Positions 32,797-45,237 of a stretch of 64,000 nt of DNA are shown here, in pieces; positions within the stretch are counted from its first letter, which is position 1, and every line of letters starts with the position of its first letter. The notes under the pieces were generated by a model. It was not told the origin of the DNA. It made no database searches and saw only the letters and a program-made list of their open reading frames with translations. This DNA is from Dipodascopsis uninucleata var. uninucleata (taxonomy: Eukaryota; Ascomycota; Lipomycetes; Lipomycetales; Lipomycetaceae). A program made the position numbers and the translations under genes. The stretch spans positions 1-64,000 of the forward strand of contig JAJLTO010000005.1 in the NCBI GenBank assembly GCA_030568195.1, read 5' to 3'.

Positions 32797-34964
32797 ATGT
32801 CTTGGAAGTTGACAAAGAGTAAGTAATATAAGAATAGTAAGATGGGATAGCTTTATTTTGATTATATTCTCAAATAAAATCGGAAGTACGCATTTTCAGA
32901 AGTCGAAAAGCTGTCGTATATCCAGTGAGCATTGCGAGGGATGGCAACAAAAGCAGATGTGTTGTCTGACACAATTATCTATCATAAGATATTTCGGAAA
33001 ACATTTGGGAGAGATAGATATACGTAGTTATGCTTTTGCGACTGGATCTGAATGGTTTAATTATTTTTACATAGCATCAGTAATGGCTCATGATGGTGAA
33101 TACTGTATTGGAAGTAATACAGAGTGAGAGTTTTATTTATGAATGCAACTATGGTGTATTCAATACTGACTTACTGGATATAGAACTAAGAGACACTCAT
33201 CTCTCGTCGACGAGATCCTCTTCGATTTCGACTATTACACCACAGTCATATGCGGCAGACGAGAAGTCAAGTCAAAATAATAGTAACTCTAGTAGTAGTA
33301 AAGGTCATCACCATCTCTATGGTTTAACTTCAAGTCATAAGCATTCAAAGCAAGATTCGTCGCAACAAAATAGTCAAAATGGTAATGGCTCCGCTAATAG
33401 TGCTATGCCGTCTTTAACAACAGGTCGTGACGGATCGTTGTCAGTACCATCTATAACTTCTACTATAAAACCGGGATTACTGTCAGTAACAATCCATGAG
33501 GGTACAGGTATCTCGCTACCTCCATCATACACGCAAAACAATAACATTAATTCATTGTTTTCTTCATCACGACGCTATTTGCCGTACATGGTTCTTGAAT
33601 TTGACAAAACTCAGGTCATTATAGATGCTATTTCAGGATCCTTAGAGGCACCAAAATGGGAGCAAATATCTAACTTTGATGTTAGTAGATCTGAAACTCT
33701 GACAATATCTCTATATGTTCGCAATCATGGATCCGTATTTTTGTCTAAAACATCGTCTACTTCGTCTCAAGATGACAAAAAACGATCAGAAGAAGATATA
33801 TTTTTAGGCTCTTGCAAAGTGAATCCAAAACTCGATCCTCGAGCTCCACGATTTGACGAATGGGTACCTGTCTCATGGGGTAGCGGCAAAATACACTTAA
33901 CAGTTACGTACAGTCCAAATAAAAATATTCCTTTAACGATCGATTCGTTTGATCTTCTAAAGGTCGTCGGAAAAGGCTCCTTTGGTAAGGTCATGCAAGT
34001 TCGAAAGAAAGATACATCAAGGATTTATGCATTGAAAACTATTCGGAAAGCACATATCGTTTCAAGATCAGAAGTTAATCATACTTTGGCGGAGAGAACT
34101 GTCCTTGCGCAGATCAATAATCCTTTCATTGTTCCACTAAAATTTAGCTTCCAGTCACCTGAGAAATTGTATCTTGTGCTAGCTTTTGTCAATGGCGGAG
34201 AGTTATTTCACCATCTTCAACGAGAGGGAAGGTTTGACTTAAACAGATCAAGATTCTATACTGCTGAACTTTTATGTGCTCTTGAATGCCTCCATGACTT
34301 TAACGTGATCTATCGTGACTTGAAGCCTGAAAATATATTGTTGGACTACACTGGACATATCTCTCTCTGTGATTTTGGACTCTGCAAGCTCAATATGACT
34401 CAAGATGACAAGACGAATACTTTCTGTGGAACTCCTGAATATTTGGCGCCTGAACTTCTTTTAGGTCAAGGATACACGAAAACTGTTGACTGGTGGACTC
34501 TAGGTGTATTGCTATATGAGATGCTGACGGGACTGCCACCATTCTATGATGACAACACAAATGAGATGTATAGAAAAATTCTTCAGGAACCTCTACGATT
34601 TCCGGATGACATGGATAAAAATGCTAAGTCTCTTTTAACTGGACTACTGGAGCGTGATCCTAATAAACGATTAGGTGCCAAGGGCCCAGCGGAAATTAAA
34701 AATCACAAGTTCTTTGCTGAGATTGACTGGAAGAAGTTGATGGATAAGAAGTATCCGCCGCCTTATAAACCAAGTGTGATGTCTGCAACAGATACGTCTA
34801 ATTTCGATAAAGAGTTTACTAGCGAAGTTCCTACCGACTCAGTTGTGGATGATTACTTATCAGAGAGTGTCCAGCGTCAATTTGGCGGCTGGACGTACTC
34901 AGATACGAGATTGGGAACTACTGCTGGCAGGGAAGAGGTACACCCTGGTAGTGTCATTGGCTAA
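32797..34964 (+). CDS. YPK1: YPK1/Gad8 AGC-family protein kinase
   Basis: Two exons: 32797-32818 and 33184-34964, giving 600 residues. Exon 1 codes Met-Ser-Trp-Lys-Leu-Thr-Lys, the signature start of fungal Ypk1/Gad8 kinases, and joins Lys-Leu-Arg-Asp-Thr-His-Leu in exon 2. The ATG at 33090 is therefore not the real start. Intron 1 is 365 bases, the longest coding intron here. A Ser/Asn-rich region and a C2-like domain precede the kinase. Motifs: Gly-Lys-Gly-Ser-Phe-Gly, Tyr-Arg-Asp-Leu-Lys-Pro-Glu-Asn, Asp-Phe-Gly, T-loop Thr-Phe-Cys-Gly-Thr. The tail keeps the turn motif (Pro-Thr-Asp-Ser-Val) and hydrophobic motif (Phe-Gly-Gly-Trp-Thr-Tyr) phosphorylated by TORC2 in relatives. It controls sphingolipid and membrane-stress responses in yeasts. 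Confidence 0.96.
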
Positions 34965-36170
34965 TTTGGTATAGATTGAAAGGAAATTTTGTCGCCTCGA
35001 AGTCAATTATTGCTGAGGAATACTATGTAATGTCTTTTTTGGATATATATGATTTTAAATGGGATTTGATTCCTGTTTAAGTGGAATGTTCTGTTTATGT
35101 TAAGGATGTAGTGACACAATACTATTATTCAATGATCTACATGCTTTATATGTCTTACAACCCACACATACTGTTGTGTTCTATTAGATACTTGTCCTTA
35201 TATTAAGGTTAATTCACCAGTGATACGACTAATTGAGATTTAAATCTTCAACGCGAACGAGCTATACTTAACGAATGGTCTGGTAATGCATTAAACTGAT
35301 TTATTTGTCTTTGTTACCTTTGGGTGTTACATATATTATAAACTCATTGACGACGTGTAGATTTTATATATTGTCGCTCTACTTCAGCACGCTCCTTAGT
35401 TATGTTTTACAATTGTTTCTAGTATGAAATATGGTGTTTTTGAGTGAATTGCTCGCGTTTTTGTTTAAAGATTCAATATTTAAAGATTATTTGAAATTAT
35501 ATACATGCTGATTTGGTTTCTATAGTACTTGTAAAAGTAAACTATTCACAGTTTGTTCGTTCTAGGCTGTCCATTGGTTTTGAAAAGCTATTTTTCTATT
35601 AGTATCCTGTTACCTTCTTACCATGGCTAACGGTGGCTTCCAGTTTGCTCATCTGTATTGTATACTATGCTATAGCCTATATTTTTGGAATATACATATA
35701 TATATAGTAATTCGAAGAGATAAATTATTACTACAATCACACTATCTCTCTGCATTATGACTAATTAAGGCCAGGAAAATATTTCCAATCATACACTATA
35801 TCATATGTCAGAAGGTCTGTCTGAAAAACTGGTACGAAAAATAAATAGCTCAAGACTAATAAAGAGTGTGTATTATAAATTAAGCGATGAGTAAACATGC
35901 CTTTATAATTAGCAAACAAACATGAAATAAGAGCATTAGTATAATTTCAGATCATATTTCTTATAGCTTACTATTAATAGCGTGTCTCAGATAGAAGAAA
36001 CAATACAAGCATGACATAGTAACATACTAACAACCCAATGATAAAACGCCAAACCAAAGATTCTTAAATCCAGCCTTCCAAAGCTTTCATCTATCAAATA
36101 AAAGCAAATTGACTTAATATAATACAAATAAATACTAAATAATGACTATAATAAGATATGAGTGATGTTA
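34965..36170. other. Convergent intergenic region
   Basis: About 1.2 kb between the YPK1 and MFS stops. AT-rich with TA runs at 35690-35707. No gene or RNA recognised. Confidence 0.45.
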
Positions 36171-38099
36171 CTAGTCAAGTGATCTATAACAAACGACAAC
36201 GTCGCCTTGGTCTAACAAATTAGTACACTCTTCAGCGTCGTCATCTGCTTCAAATAATGATGCAGTCACACGTTTTTCAGTAAAGGAGGAAAAGCCGTCT
36301 CCAGTAGCGAGTTTATCCATATCTGCCAATTTGTCACGATCACTATCTTGCGTACCTACTTTAACGAATAGAGAGCATAAAAGAGCAATAGAGCTACATC
36401 CAACAGCAAACCAAAATGCACCATGATATGCCTTGGCAAGAGCTATTTTAGATATCATATTTGGAGCTAAATTTTTACTTTCTGTAGACTTCGATAGAAT
36501 ACCATACACAATTGTTGAAGAACAAGAAACCCCAACTGAGCCTGCTAAATGCGAAAACGTAAAGAAAGTCCCTGCAGCGGTCGACTGAGATTGTCTGGGA
36601 ACGGTACTCAACGTATGCAGATTTACCACATTAAAAGTAAAATCTGCTGCTATCACTGATAAGCACACAGCTGGGAATGTCATCGCCCAGTATGCAATAT
36701 CTATCGGTTGAAGTGCCCATAAAATGGAAGCTACTACATTGCACAGCTGAGCAATAATTAAAATGAATCTGCCAGGAACAATATGCATAGTTTTAGCAAT
36801 GAAAGTCACTGAAAATATAGATGCAAAAGTTTGAGGAATAAGATATATGGTCGTCAGAATAGGTGAAGAGCCCCTGATATTCTGCAACCAGAGCGCAGCA
36901 TAGAAGTTCAAAACTCCCGTGAAACCCATCCATCCAAAAAATACAATCAACATGCACAGAGCGAATCCAGGAAACTTCCAAATGTGTAGTGGCATAATAG
37001 GCTGTTCTACTCTTGATTCCCACCACACAAAAATCGCGAAGATTATTAAGGAGCCTATTAATATACTGAGTACATGCGGAGCTAGCCAGCCCTTCTCTGC
37101 AGAACCTGCTTGTGTTAGAGCAAGAATGAAAGAAATACAACCAACAAGTACCAGAAAGCTACCAGTCAGATCTAGTTCCCTAATTTTCTTTACAAACAAC
37201 TTGATATCTATAGATTCGGAGTCTGAAAACTCGTCTTTAGGTACGAATATGAAAGCCAAAACCATAAGAATAGTGTACAATATTGTGAGAATATAGAACA
37301 TGCTTTTCCAATTAAGATATTGTATGCATACACCCCCAGTTACGGTACCGAAGAACGCACCAAACGGAGCACCAGCGTTGAAAACTGCCATGACCATATT
37401 CTTCCTTCTTCCTGATTTGTATACAGAACCCAAGATACCTACTGCAGCAGATGGGCAGGCGGCAGCAGCTAGTCCTTGAAATCCGAGAGAAATATCAAAT
37501 ACAATATGATGCGTAGAGAATGATCCTATTAGAGACCACATCCAAAACCAAGTATATGATACGACTACCATTCGCCTTCTACCAAACTTGTCTGCGATTC
37601 TATTTCATGTTAGTTTTTGCATGTACCATGTTAAAAAATAAAGTCATTATGAGTATTCTCGGACGTTGAAAACTGCCTTCCATTATGGAAATAACTTGCT
37701 CAGCAAGAATGCTTTACAGTTGCACCGCCCTTTTACTTACGTCGCAAATATAAGAATAGTGGCGCCAGATATTAAGGAAAACGAGGACATCGTCCAGGAC
37801 AAATCACCGCCGGATATTTGAAAGTATTGTGCCAGTGTCGGCACAGCAATGTGCATTGCAGCTTGAGATGCAGTATTCATTGCTGTTGTAAAAGTTAAAA
37901 TAAGTAAGCATATAACTTCATGAAATGTGGATACAAATACTAACGGCCTGGCTTCTGGATCTATATCTTGTGGTGGAAATGCCTTCTCGAAGTCATTATC
38001 TCCATCATAATCCTCTGAATCCACTAATGTATTATTGACTATATCCGACGAAAATTCATTCATAGCGCCTAGACTCTCAAAGCTGTCATAAGAATTCAT
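36171..38099 (-). CDS. MFS drug:H+ antiporter-2 type transporter, Amf1-like
   Basis: Two exons: 38099-37741 and 37599-36171, giving 595 residues. A polar, acidic N-terminus is followed by many hydrophobic helices in the size range of 14-helix DHA2 transporters. The splice recreates MFS motif A (Ile-Ala-Asp-Lys-Phe-Gly-Arg-Arg-Arg) after the second helix, a strong check on the intron. Gly-Ala-Pro-Phe-Gly-Ala-Phe-Phe-Gly resembles antiporter motif C. The closest remembered relatives are yeast Amf1 (YOR378W) and allied DHA2 members; ammonium or drug export is possible but unproven. The earlier in-frame start at 38141 is GTG, so the ATG at 38099 was chosen. Confidence 0.88.
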
Positions 38100-39124
38100 T
38101 GGTAATTTGAACTGTGCAATCCAATATCTTATTAAATACACTTAAATGTGTCCTCGTCAGGTGGCCACTAATATGACCTTTCGAAAAATAAAGCTGAACA
38201 GAGCAGATTTATATCACCTCTGTGTGAATCTTTAGTACAGACGATATTTTATTGATCTTATTACAATCTAGAAGATGTAGAGGAGAAAGAAAAAATTGGT
38301 GAATCTGTCAAATTCGTAGAATATGTCAAACATATTTATAAATACAGCACACTGATATAATGCAATAGCAGCTGTTCGACTGAAACTCCACTAGACATCA
38401 CGTCTCGACCAGAAATATTATCAAGCCATCTCTCATAATCAGCTTATTTTTGCTTTCATCTAGTCATTTTAGGGCTGACTATCGACAGAAGCCTAGTGTC
38501 TGACGCCTCAACAAGTGAGCTAGTCACAGTTCTTCTCCTAGATTATCAGATCTGGTTCTCTAAATTACTAATTTAAATTCACATATATTTATAAATTATA
38601 TCCCTGTACACTTTCGACAGCGTACTTAGGCCGTAGCAAATAATAAGATCATCAGTAAGTTCGTTCAATTCGTATGAGACTATCTTCAAAAAGTAGTGGT
38701 CTTAACAAATAACGCTTGAAATGTGCGCAACTTGATAGAATAAGCATTGTTGCTCCTATGATAACTATTGACATTTTGATTAGATCTAGACTTTGACACA
38801 GTGACATACGTATTTTACTAGTAAGCACTAGTTTAATTAAATGATCGAGAACATCCACTGATAAACTGATTATAAACTTATATGTGTGCTATTTATACAG
38901 ATAGAAGTTTAATATGTACACGTGATATGAACGCAAGCATGAAGTTGACGTAGTCATCACGTGATTCAAGATCTCATAGTTTAGAAAATTTTAAGCGTTA
39001 TTTTACATTAACAAAATATAATCAATATGCAATTATCTGTAAAAATATAGACGATAGGAACGAAGCTTTTGACACATGTAAATAACAAGCGATGTACCTC
39101 GCAGTCAGGTTATTTTGTACATAC
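38100..39124. other. Intergenic between the MFS and LYAR-type genes
   Basis: About 1 kb. A 68-codon minus-strand frame at 38652-38858 is hydrophobic but has no known motif. Nothing else recognised. Confidence 0.4.
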
Positions 39125-39971
39125 TTATTTTGATTCGAAAGCAATATATAACCTTGACCCGTCATTTGTAATCACCATTCTACGAACGAGCTCGGCCTTT
39201 GTAATTGAATGAGTTTCCTTGGTACGTCTCATGCGTCTAACAAGATTTTTAAAGCTGCAGCTTGCTCCATTATTGATGAGAGTGGTTATCTTAGCTCCAA
39301 ACTCCTCATCAGTGCCATTACTTGTCTTTAACTTTTTGAAGTTATCAGAATGGTTATCAGAAGTTTCAGATGAGATCTCGCGTTTTTTGGAATCTTCCGC
39401 TAAATCCACACTCATTTCACTGTCGTCAGTCTCAGTTTCCGTTCCATTAAGAGCGGTAATATCAGCATTAGCATTAGTTTGAGTAAGCTTTTCGTGCTTC
39501 TTTTCTTTCTTTTCTTTCTTTTCTTTCTCTTTCTTCGTCTTGCTGTCTTTCTTTACTTTGTGCTCTTTCTTCGCCTTGTTCTCTTTCTCATCCCTCTTCT
39601 CTTTCAGCTCTTCTTTACTACATTCCTTCTGTTGCAACTTAACAACATTTTCCTTCGTTTCCCCTTCTTCTATCTTCTTTTCGTCTTTCTTTTTGTTCTT
39701 GGGAGCTTTATATAAGCTCTTCTGGTACTTTTCGGCTTCCGAGATACAGCTTGTGTGAGCTTGGAATTCTACGCCCTGAAATGTGGTTTGACAGTCTAGA
39801 CAAGTGAAGTATGCCCCAGGACAAGAATTTCTATGCTGCATCAACTTTTTCTTGACGATTGTGTCATTACAAACCTGATAATCTGGAAAGGTTAGATCAC
39901 TGCCATTCAATCTCTAGAGTATTTGATTTCCGCTTCCCCAATTTACGTACCTCACAAGAAAAGCTAACCAT
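39125..39971 (-). CDS. LYAR-type C2HC zinc-finger nucleolar protein
   Basis: Two exons: 39971-39951 and 39874-39125, giving 256 residues. Exon 1 codes Met-Val-Ser-Phe-Ser-Cys-Glu, joining Val-Cys-Asn-Asp-Thr-Ile-Val-Lys-Lys-Lys to form the first LYAR finger. Gln-His-Arg-Asn-Ser-Cys, Cys-Leu-Asp-Cys and Thr-Ser-Cys-Ile complete the tandem finger, then Lys-Tyr-Gln-Lys-Ser-Leu-Tyr. The middle is a very Lys/Glu-rich coil with TTTCTTT codon runs. A C-terminal block (Ile-Thr-Lys-Ala-Glu-Leu-Val-Arg-Arg-Met) ends the protein. LYAR proteins (yeast YCR087C-A) bind nucleic acids in the nucleolus and act in ribosome production. The separate ORF at 39910 lacks the first finger cysteine. Confidence 0.92.
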
Positions 39972-41874
39972 CTTGAAATTTTCTTCAATTCTATCAAAAA
40001 TAAGTTTAGATAAAAAACAATATCGTTCTGTTCTTGGAAAATATGTATTCGCGATATGCAATTATTATGAACGTACTCGTAAGCAGAAGCGAAATTTTTT
40101 TTAGTGTTCAGATATTCTATTAATTATAACCTAAGCCTATATATTTAGCCGTACAGACTGAGAACGCTAATTACTGGAATCGTCCGTACAGTAAATAAAT
40201 ATAAAATGGAATACATCCGTATGCTTTTCGTCGTTTTATCAACGGACCGGTTGATGACATTTTCGTCAATCACTTACAGATCTCTGACTGAATTGAAAGA
40301 AAAAAAAATCCATAATGCTTATATTCTTGATGTAAAGAATTAACAGTCGCCATAGCAGCCTATTGCATCGTGGATACAAGTCATTTGCCAAAAAACAAGA
40401 CTATTGAGTTAAAGACTTTCGGTACAGAAGACTTTTTGTATGAGATTATCCATAAGTAGAAATACACTGCAAGAAACTACCATGCAAGTTTTGGCCAAAG
40501 TACAGACATACTCCAACTACAGCTTACCGGTGGTGAATTCTAGAGCAGGATAGAATATAGTAGAAGGCAAGAGTATTGGGCAGATAACATATACCTCGCA
40601 CGAAACAGACGTAACCAGTTTTCATAAACATTGTGCATCTCAGATTACTACTTTAACTTACAACCTCCATGTTACCTTTCTTGAATTGACGTACAGCTAT
40701 AAACGACAGATAACTGAGATTGATCACAATTATCCACATATGTCAAGTTCAAAATCTCTTTGACAAACTTAGTATCTAAATATGTCCCACTTAAAAGTAC
40801 TTCTACCCTTTTTCTACTCGGTGGCTGAGATGGCGTTAAGTTTTGCCATTATGATAAATATTACCCTATTACATATCGGATTAATATATTTCCATGGATA
40901 TGTATGGATAGCTTCGACTTAACAGGGTAATTTTTTATCTAGTATAATGTAAGATGCCAGACTAACTGCTTGAAGTTACCGTAAATTATTTAGTCGCCAT
41001 CAGCTCTGGAAAGATGAGATGAGATGAGATGAGAACATTTATTGAAATATTTTCTCAGTGACCTCGGTAGCGATATTGCTGTTACATGGAAACTTGAAAG
41101 CAAAACGCTTATTCATCGACTAGCTAACCTGAGAAGATTTCTAGTTCCCATAAGGGTGTATTCGTAGTATCTTAGGCCGTGTTCGCATGGGAATGCTTGC
41201 AGATTAAAAGACTAGGATAGATTAGTGCTTAAAAATACAGGGCAGAGAACTACCATTGAAGTGTAGCAAGAATCACAGAGCGAAGACGGAAGAAGGTACA
41301 GTAATATACTCATGGGAGGCACGCGAATGCCATATGTACTTTATATTCAAGGGTTTCTATTTCCTGTGTCAGTAACGCCGGGCGAATGTTAGCAATTGCT
41401 CAGTGAAAAAGTTTTAAGGCAGGTACAACCGCGCACGAGGTAATCCAATGTTCCTTGCCTTCCAAGCATGGGATTCCTAAACAGTCAACTCGTAAGGGCA
41501 ACTGATCCTAAAAGAGTAAAATTATTCGATCCACTTTTCGTTTCGCCGCGCTCAAATCTCTCTAAACTTTCCAGTCATAGAGGACAGTTAAATTCAGAGT
41601 CCGCCACCAATGCATTTTGAGAATATAAATAACCGCCCTTCCTCGAGACAGAGTCTAAGTCTTGATTTCTTATTTTATTCATTAAACATCTTGATCTAGT
41701 AGTATATATATTATATCTTTCTAGTATTGTCATTCTTTTTTTTTTTACCATTGTAATCAAGTCATTCGTTTTTCTTGGATTACAATAGCCATTCTTTATC
41801 TATTTGTTCATTAGTACGACTTCGCAGGTTGTCTGTCTTTCTTTTATTAAATTTTTTCTATTTTTTTTTTCAAA
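39972..41874. other. Long divergent gap before the SUN-family gene
   Basis: About 1.9 kb. Contains GCGAAATTTTTTTT at 40089-40102 (RRPE-like, on the LYAR side), a 12-bp imperfect inverted pair at 40860-40871 and 40920-40931, and a GATGA repeat at 41013-41034. A T-run and pyrimidine-rich leader precede the SUN gene at 41736-41870. No gene recognised. Confidence 0.45.
41013..41034. repeat. GATGA microsatellite
   Basis: Four perfect GATGA units plus GA. Non-coding, in the gap upstream of the SUN-family gene. Confidence 0.9.
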
Positions 41875-43227
41875 ATGGTTGCTATTAAGTCTTTGTCTAT
41901 GATGGCTGTTACGGCTGCGTCCGTAGCTACTGCTACTACTCTCGATTTTGATCCAGTTAAGATCAATGAGATGTACTTTGAACGCCCAAAGCATCATGAT
42001 CACTCACATGGAGCCAATATTACAGCTCCAACGACCCATAATTCTGGCAACTATACTTCTCCTCACAAGCACACCAAAAGAACTACTACCTGTGCGTTTC
42101 CTTCCGACGATGGTTTAGTTTCTGTCACTCCTGGTTCTTCTAATGGTGGTTGGGCCATGTCACCAGACCAGAGCTGCACTGCTGGATCCTGGTGTCCATA
42201 TGCTTGCCCTCCTGGCCAAGTAAGCCTTCAGTGGGATCCTTCTGCCACCTCATATACCTATCCTCAGTCCCAGTATGGTGGTCTTTACTGTAATGACGAC
42301 GGAACGGTGAGCAAAGGCTTCTCAGACAAAGCATATTGCCAAGACGGTACTGGAACTGTGTCCGCACAGAGCAGTGCAGGAAATGTTGCTTTCTGTCAGA
42401 CAGTCTTGCCAGGCAATGAGGCAATGCTTATTCCTACCGAAGTTGGATCTGGTAGTACTACTCTCGCAGTTCCAGGCCCCAGTTATTGGGCAGGCACAGC
42501 TGCTCACTACTATGTCAATCCCCCCGGAGTCTCTACCTCTGATGGATGTGTCTGGGGGTCTACTGCTAACCCTTACGGTAATTGGTCTCCATACGTTGCT
42601 GGAGCTAATACGGACTCTAGTGGTACTACCTATGTGAAGCTTGGATGGAATCCTGTCTACCTTCAGTCTGATAGTCCTTTTAAGAGCACTCTTCCTAACT
42701 GGGGTCTCAATATTACCTGCCCGGATGGTGGATGTAGTGGTCTCCCATGTGGCATAGACCCTTCGGTTGATGGTGTTAACGAGATCTCAAGTTCTTCTAC
42801 TGGTGCTGGCGGCGCAACCTTTTGTGTTGTCGGCGTTCAGAGCGGCAAGTCTGCCAATATTGAAGTCTTCTCCTCCTCTTCTAGCTCTAAGGCCAAGCGT
42901 GATGACGTTGACGATACTAAGAAGACTACTACCATCACTTCAACCGTCGCCACAACAGCTACTACTGCTCCATCTGCTGGTTCAGAGAAAGATTTTCTTG
43001 GTGACCTTGAGAGCCTCGTCTCTATTGAAACTGTTCCAGTCACTGAGACCGAAACCGAGACTACTGTTGTCTACAAGACTGTCACTTTTTCTGACACTGC
43101 TGCAGCCAGTCAGACTTCGTTTGCTTATGTTACTACTACTGCTTCAGCTGCTCCAACTTTGAAGCATAAGCATGGTCACCACCATTCTCGCTCGCTAGTC
43201 GTTAACGGTACTGATTCCACCGACTAA
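41875..43227 (+). CDS. SUN-family (GH132) cell-wall protein
   Basis: Intronless, 450 residues. A signal peptide is plausible (residues 1-21, ending Ala-Thr-Ala-Thr-Thr). A His-rich pro-region ends at Lys-Arg near residue 69, a Kex2-type site just before the SUN domain. The domain shows Gly-Gly-Trp-Ala-Met-Ser-Pro-Asp-Gln-Ser-Cys, Cys-Pro-Tyr-Ala-Cys-Pro-Pro-Gly, Gly-Leu-Tyr-Cys and Tyr-Tyr-Val-Asn-Pro-Pro-Gly, as in yeast Sim1, Uth1 and Sun4. A Ser/Thr-rich tail of about 110 residues follows. SUN proteins remodel beta-1,3-glucan at septa and the wall. Higher GC and biased codons suggest strong expression. The C-terminus ends without an obvious GPI signal. Confidence 0.95.
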   Translation: MVAIKSLSMMAVTAASVATATTLDFDPVKINEMYFERPKHHDHSHGANITAPTTHNSGNYTSPHKHTKRTTTCAFPSDDGLVSVTPGSSNGGWAMSPDQSCTAGSWCPYACPPGQVSLQWDPSATSYTYPQSQYGGLYCNDDGTVSKGFSDKAYCQDGTGTVSAQSSAGNVAFCQTVLPGNEAMLIPTEVGSGSTTLAVPGPSYWAGTAAHYYVNPPGVSTSDGCVWGSTANPYGNWSPYVAGANTDSSGTTYVKLGWNPVYLQSDSPFKSTLPNWGLNITCPDGGCSGLPCGIDPSVDGVNEISSSSTGAGGATFCVVGVQSGKSANIEVFSSSSSSKAKRDDVDDTKKTTTITSTVATTATTAPSAGSEKDFLGDLESLVSIETVPVTETETETTVVYKTVTFSDTAAASQTSFAYVTTTASAAPTLKHKHGHHHSRSLVVNGTDSTD

Positions 43228-43554
43228 GTAGTAGTGTCAATTATTGTTAAAACGTTAAAAAAATTTTGTTAATTAAAATATGTAAATATTCAACTATAAT
43301 TTGTAAAAGATTGGTAAATTGTATCTTATGGTGTGTGGATTTGAATAGTTTTTCGGAAATTTTTGGGAAAATCAAATAAATATATTAATTTGAACTCGAA
43401 GACACAAATTAAAATTCCAATTAATATGCGACTGACAAAATATCCTTTTTTAACACTTGATATGTAACTAAAAACGAATTATAATTTATTAATACACCCT
43501 ACATATTTTATAGTAAGAGTATCAGAATAAGTATTAATCAGTGATGTCTGACTT

Positions 43555-45237
43555 TCAATCTGTTCCAGGTCGTAGGTCTATTGCCGTTGAAGGTAAGTTT
43601 TTCCTTTTCTTCGGCTTAGTGGAAATGTCCGCTCTATCAACAGGTTTTCGCTTGAGCTCTTTCTTCTTCTGCTTGCTCAACTTGGCTAAGTTCTTCATCC
43701 ATTCCTGGAGTTCGCATCCAGACTCCTTCATAACACTTATGACATTATGCACCAAATCTGTATCATCCTTAGTGTAAAGCGTGATAGCTCTACCTTTTCT
43801 GCCTGCACGACCAGTACGTCCGATTCGATGAATGTATGCTTGCGAACTCTGAGGAACATCATAGTTGATTACCAGGTTGACACCATGAACATCTATACCT
43901 CGTGCTAAAACATCAGTACAAATCAATACCCATATCTCGGCCAGCTTAAATTTCTCAATGATTCTGTTCCGCTGCGCCTCTGTGCGTTCACCATGAATAA
44001 TCTCAACATTTACGCCGTCATAAAGCAATTCATGGAAAAGGGCATTGGCTCTTTCAACCGACTGTAAAAATATTAATACTGGAGGCTGGAGTTCACCTGT
44101 CTTTGCCATTTGACGAACTGCTATTAGCTTTCCTTCTTCGGATCCAGCATAAATCAATCTCTGCTCTACATTTTCGTTAGCAGCATTATTTCTGCCGATT
44201 ATTATACGCAAAGGCGAATTCATAATATTAGACACTAGTGTTTCGACACCAGATGGTATAGTGGCACTGAAAACACCCTTTTGTACTCTCGCTATGCTAT
44301 CAAATTGACTTAATATCATATCAACTTGTTCTAAAAATCCCTCTTCGAGAAGTCTATCGGCTTCATCAAGAATTAAAATTTGAACTTTAGATAAACTTAT
44401 CGCACAATCCTCTTGTTTCAGTGCATGAACTAGTCGTAAAGGTGTGGCCACAAGAATATCATAACGTGGCCTGCTCGCCCGGTCAAGATGTGACTGTGCG
44501 ATCACTGCTTTAGACAAAACTTTTACTTTCAAGGATGTCTTCAGGGTCAATCTTTGGAGCTGATCACATACTTGAATTGCAAGTTCCTTAGTCGGTACCA
44601 AAATCAAACCTCGGAATTCCCCAAGATCTGAGTCTGACGCTAGTTTATGCACAAGTGGTAAAGAATATGCAATAGTTTTACCAGATCCTGTAGGAGCGCA
44701 AGCAATCACGTCCCTACCTTGTATTAGCGCAGGTATTGCTTCAGACTGAATAGGTGTCGGTGACGAGTAATTCTCTCTGCTTATGTTCTTCTGTAGAAAT
44801 CTCGAAATACGAAACCTAGTAACTAAATCATCGAAAGATAGTAACGAAAGAGGAACATCGTCACCTGTGATCTTTGTTTTGGTGGCCTTTCTATAGCTGC
44901 TGACTGCTTTTGTTTCTGCTGAATCTAATATATTCCTTTCCCTAATATTTGAAGGTTTCTTAACATCATCTTCTCCTAATACATCTTTCGATCTGTCAAA
45001 TTTTTGTTTCGAGGCGGTTTTCGCATGGAAGAACTGAATTTCGCGAGCAAGTAATGAATCATTCTTTTCGCTCGACTTGACAGGCGCCTAAATGTCATTA
45101 TCAATAAAAATTCTTGATCATACCATATTCAAAGATTAAGAATATATATCCCACTGAAAGTTATAATAGCATACCTTTGAGAACGCAGATGTATCGTCTA
45201 GCTTAGTTCCTCGAGAAAGAAGTCGAAAAAAGTCCAT
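43555..45237 (-). CDS. ROK1: ROK1/DDX52 DEAD-box helicase
   Basis: Two exons: 45237-45175 and 45087-43555, giving 531 residues (yeast Rok1 has 564). Exon 1 codes Met-Asp-Phe-Phe-Arg-Leu-Leu-Ser-Arg-Gly, typical of Rok1. The helicase core has the Q motif (Ser-Pro-Thr-Pro-Ile-Gln), Ala-Pro-Thr-Gly-Ser-Gly-Lys-Thr, Asp-Glu-Ala-Asp, Ser-Ala-Thr and His-Arg-Ile-Gly-Arg-Thr-Gly-Arg. The C-terminus is Lys-rich. Rok1 releases snR30 and acts at early cleavage steps of 18S rRNA maturation. The ORF starting at 44709 misses about 145 residues including the Q motif. Convergent with the SUN gene. Confidence 0.96.

Noticed and set aside
33090-33183. ATG at 33090 as the start of the YPK1-type kinase
   Set aside because: The upstream exon coding Met-Ser-Trp-Lys-Leu-Thr-Lys with a GTAAGT donor restores the conserved N-terminus; the bases from 33090 to 33183 translate to nothing family-like.
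39479-39758. Phe/Leu-rich plus-strand frames suggesting membrane proteins
   Set aside because: They are antisense to the Lys/Glu-rich LYAR-type coil; TTC/CTT runs give false hydrophobic proteins.
40918-40931. TTAACAGGGTAAT, resembling the 3' part of the I-SceI homing endonuclease site
   Set aside because: Only the last dozen bases match, no endonuclease gene or intron is near, and the word is explained by a short local inverted pair.
42767-43162. A 131-codon Leu-rich frame inside the SUN-family gene
   Set aside because: Out-of-frame shadow of a Ser/Thr-rich region on the same strand.
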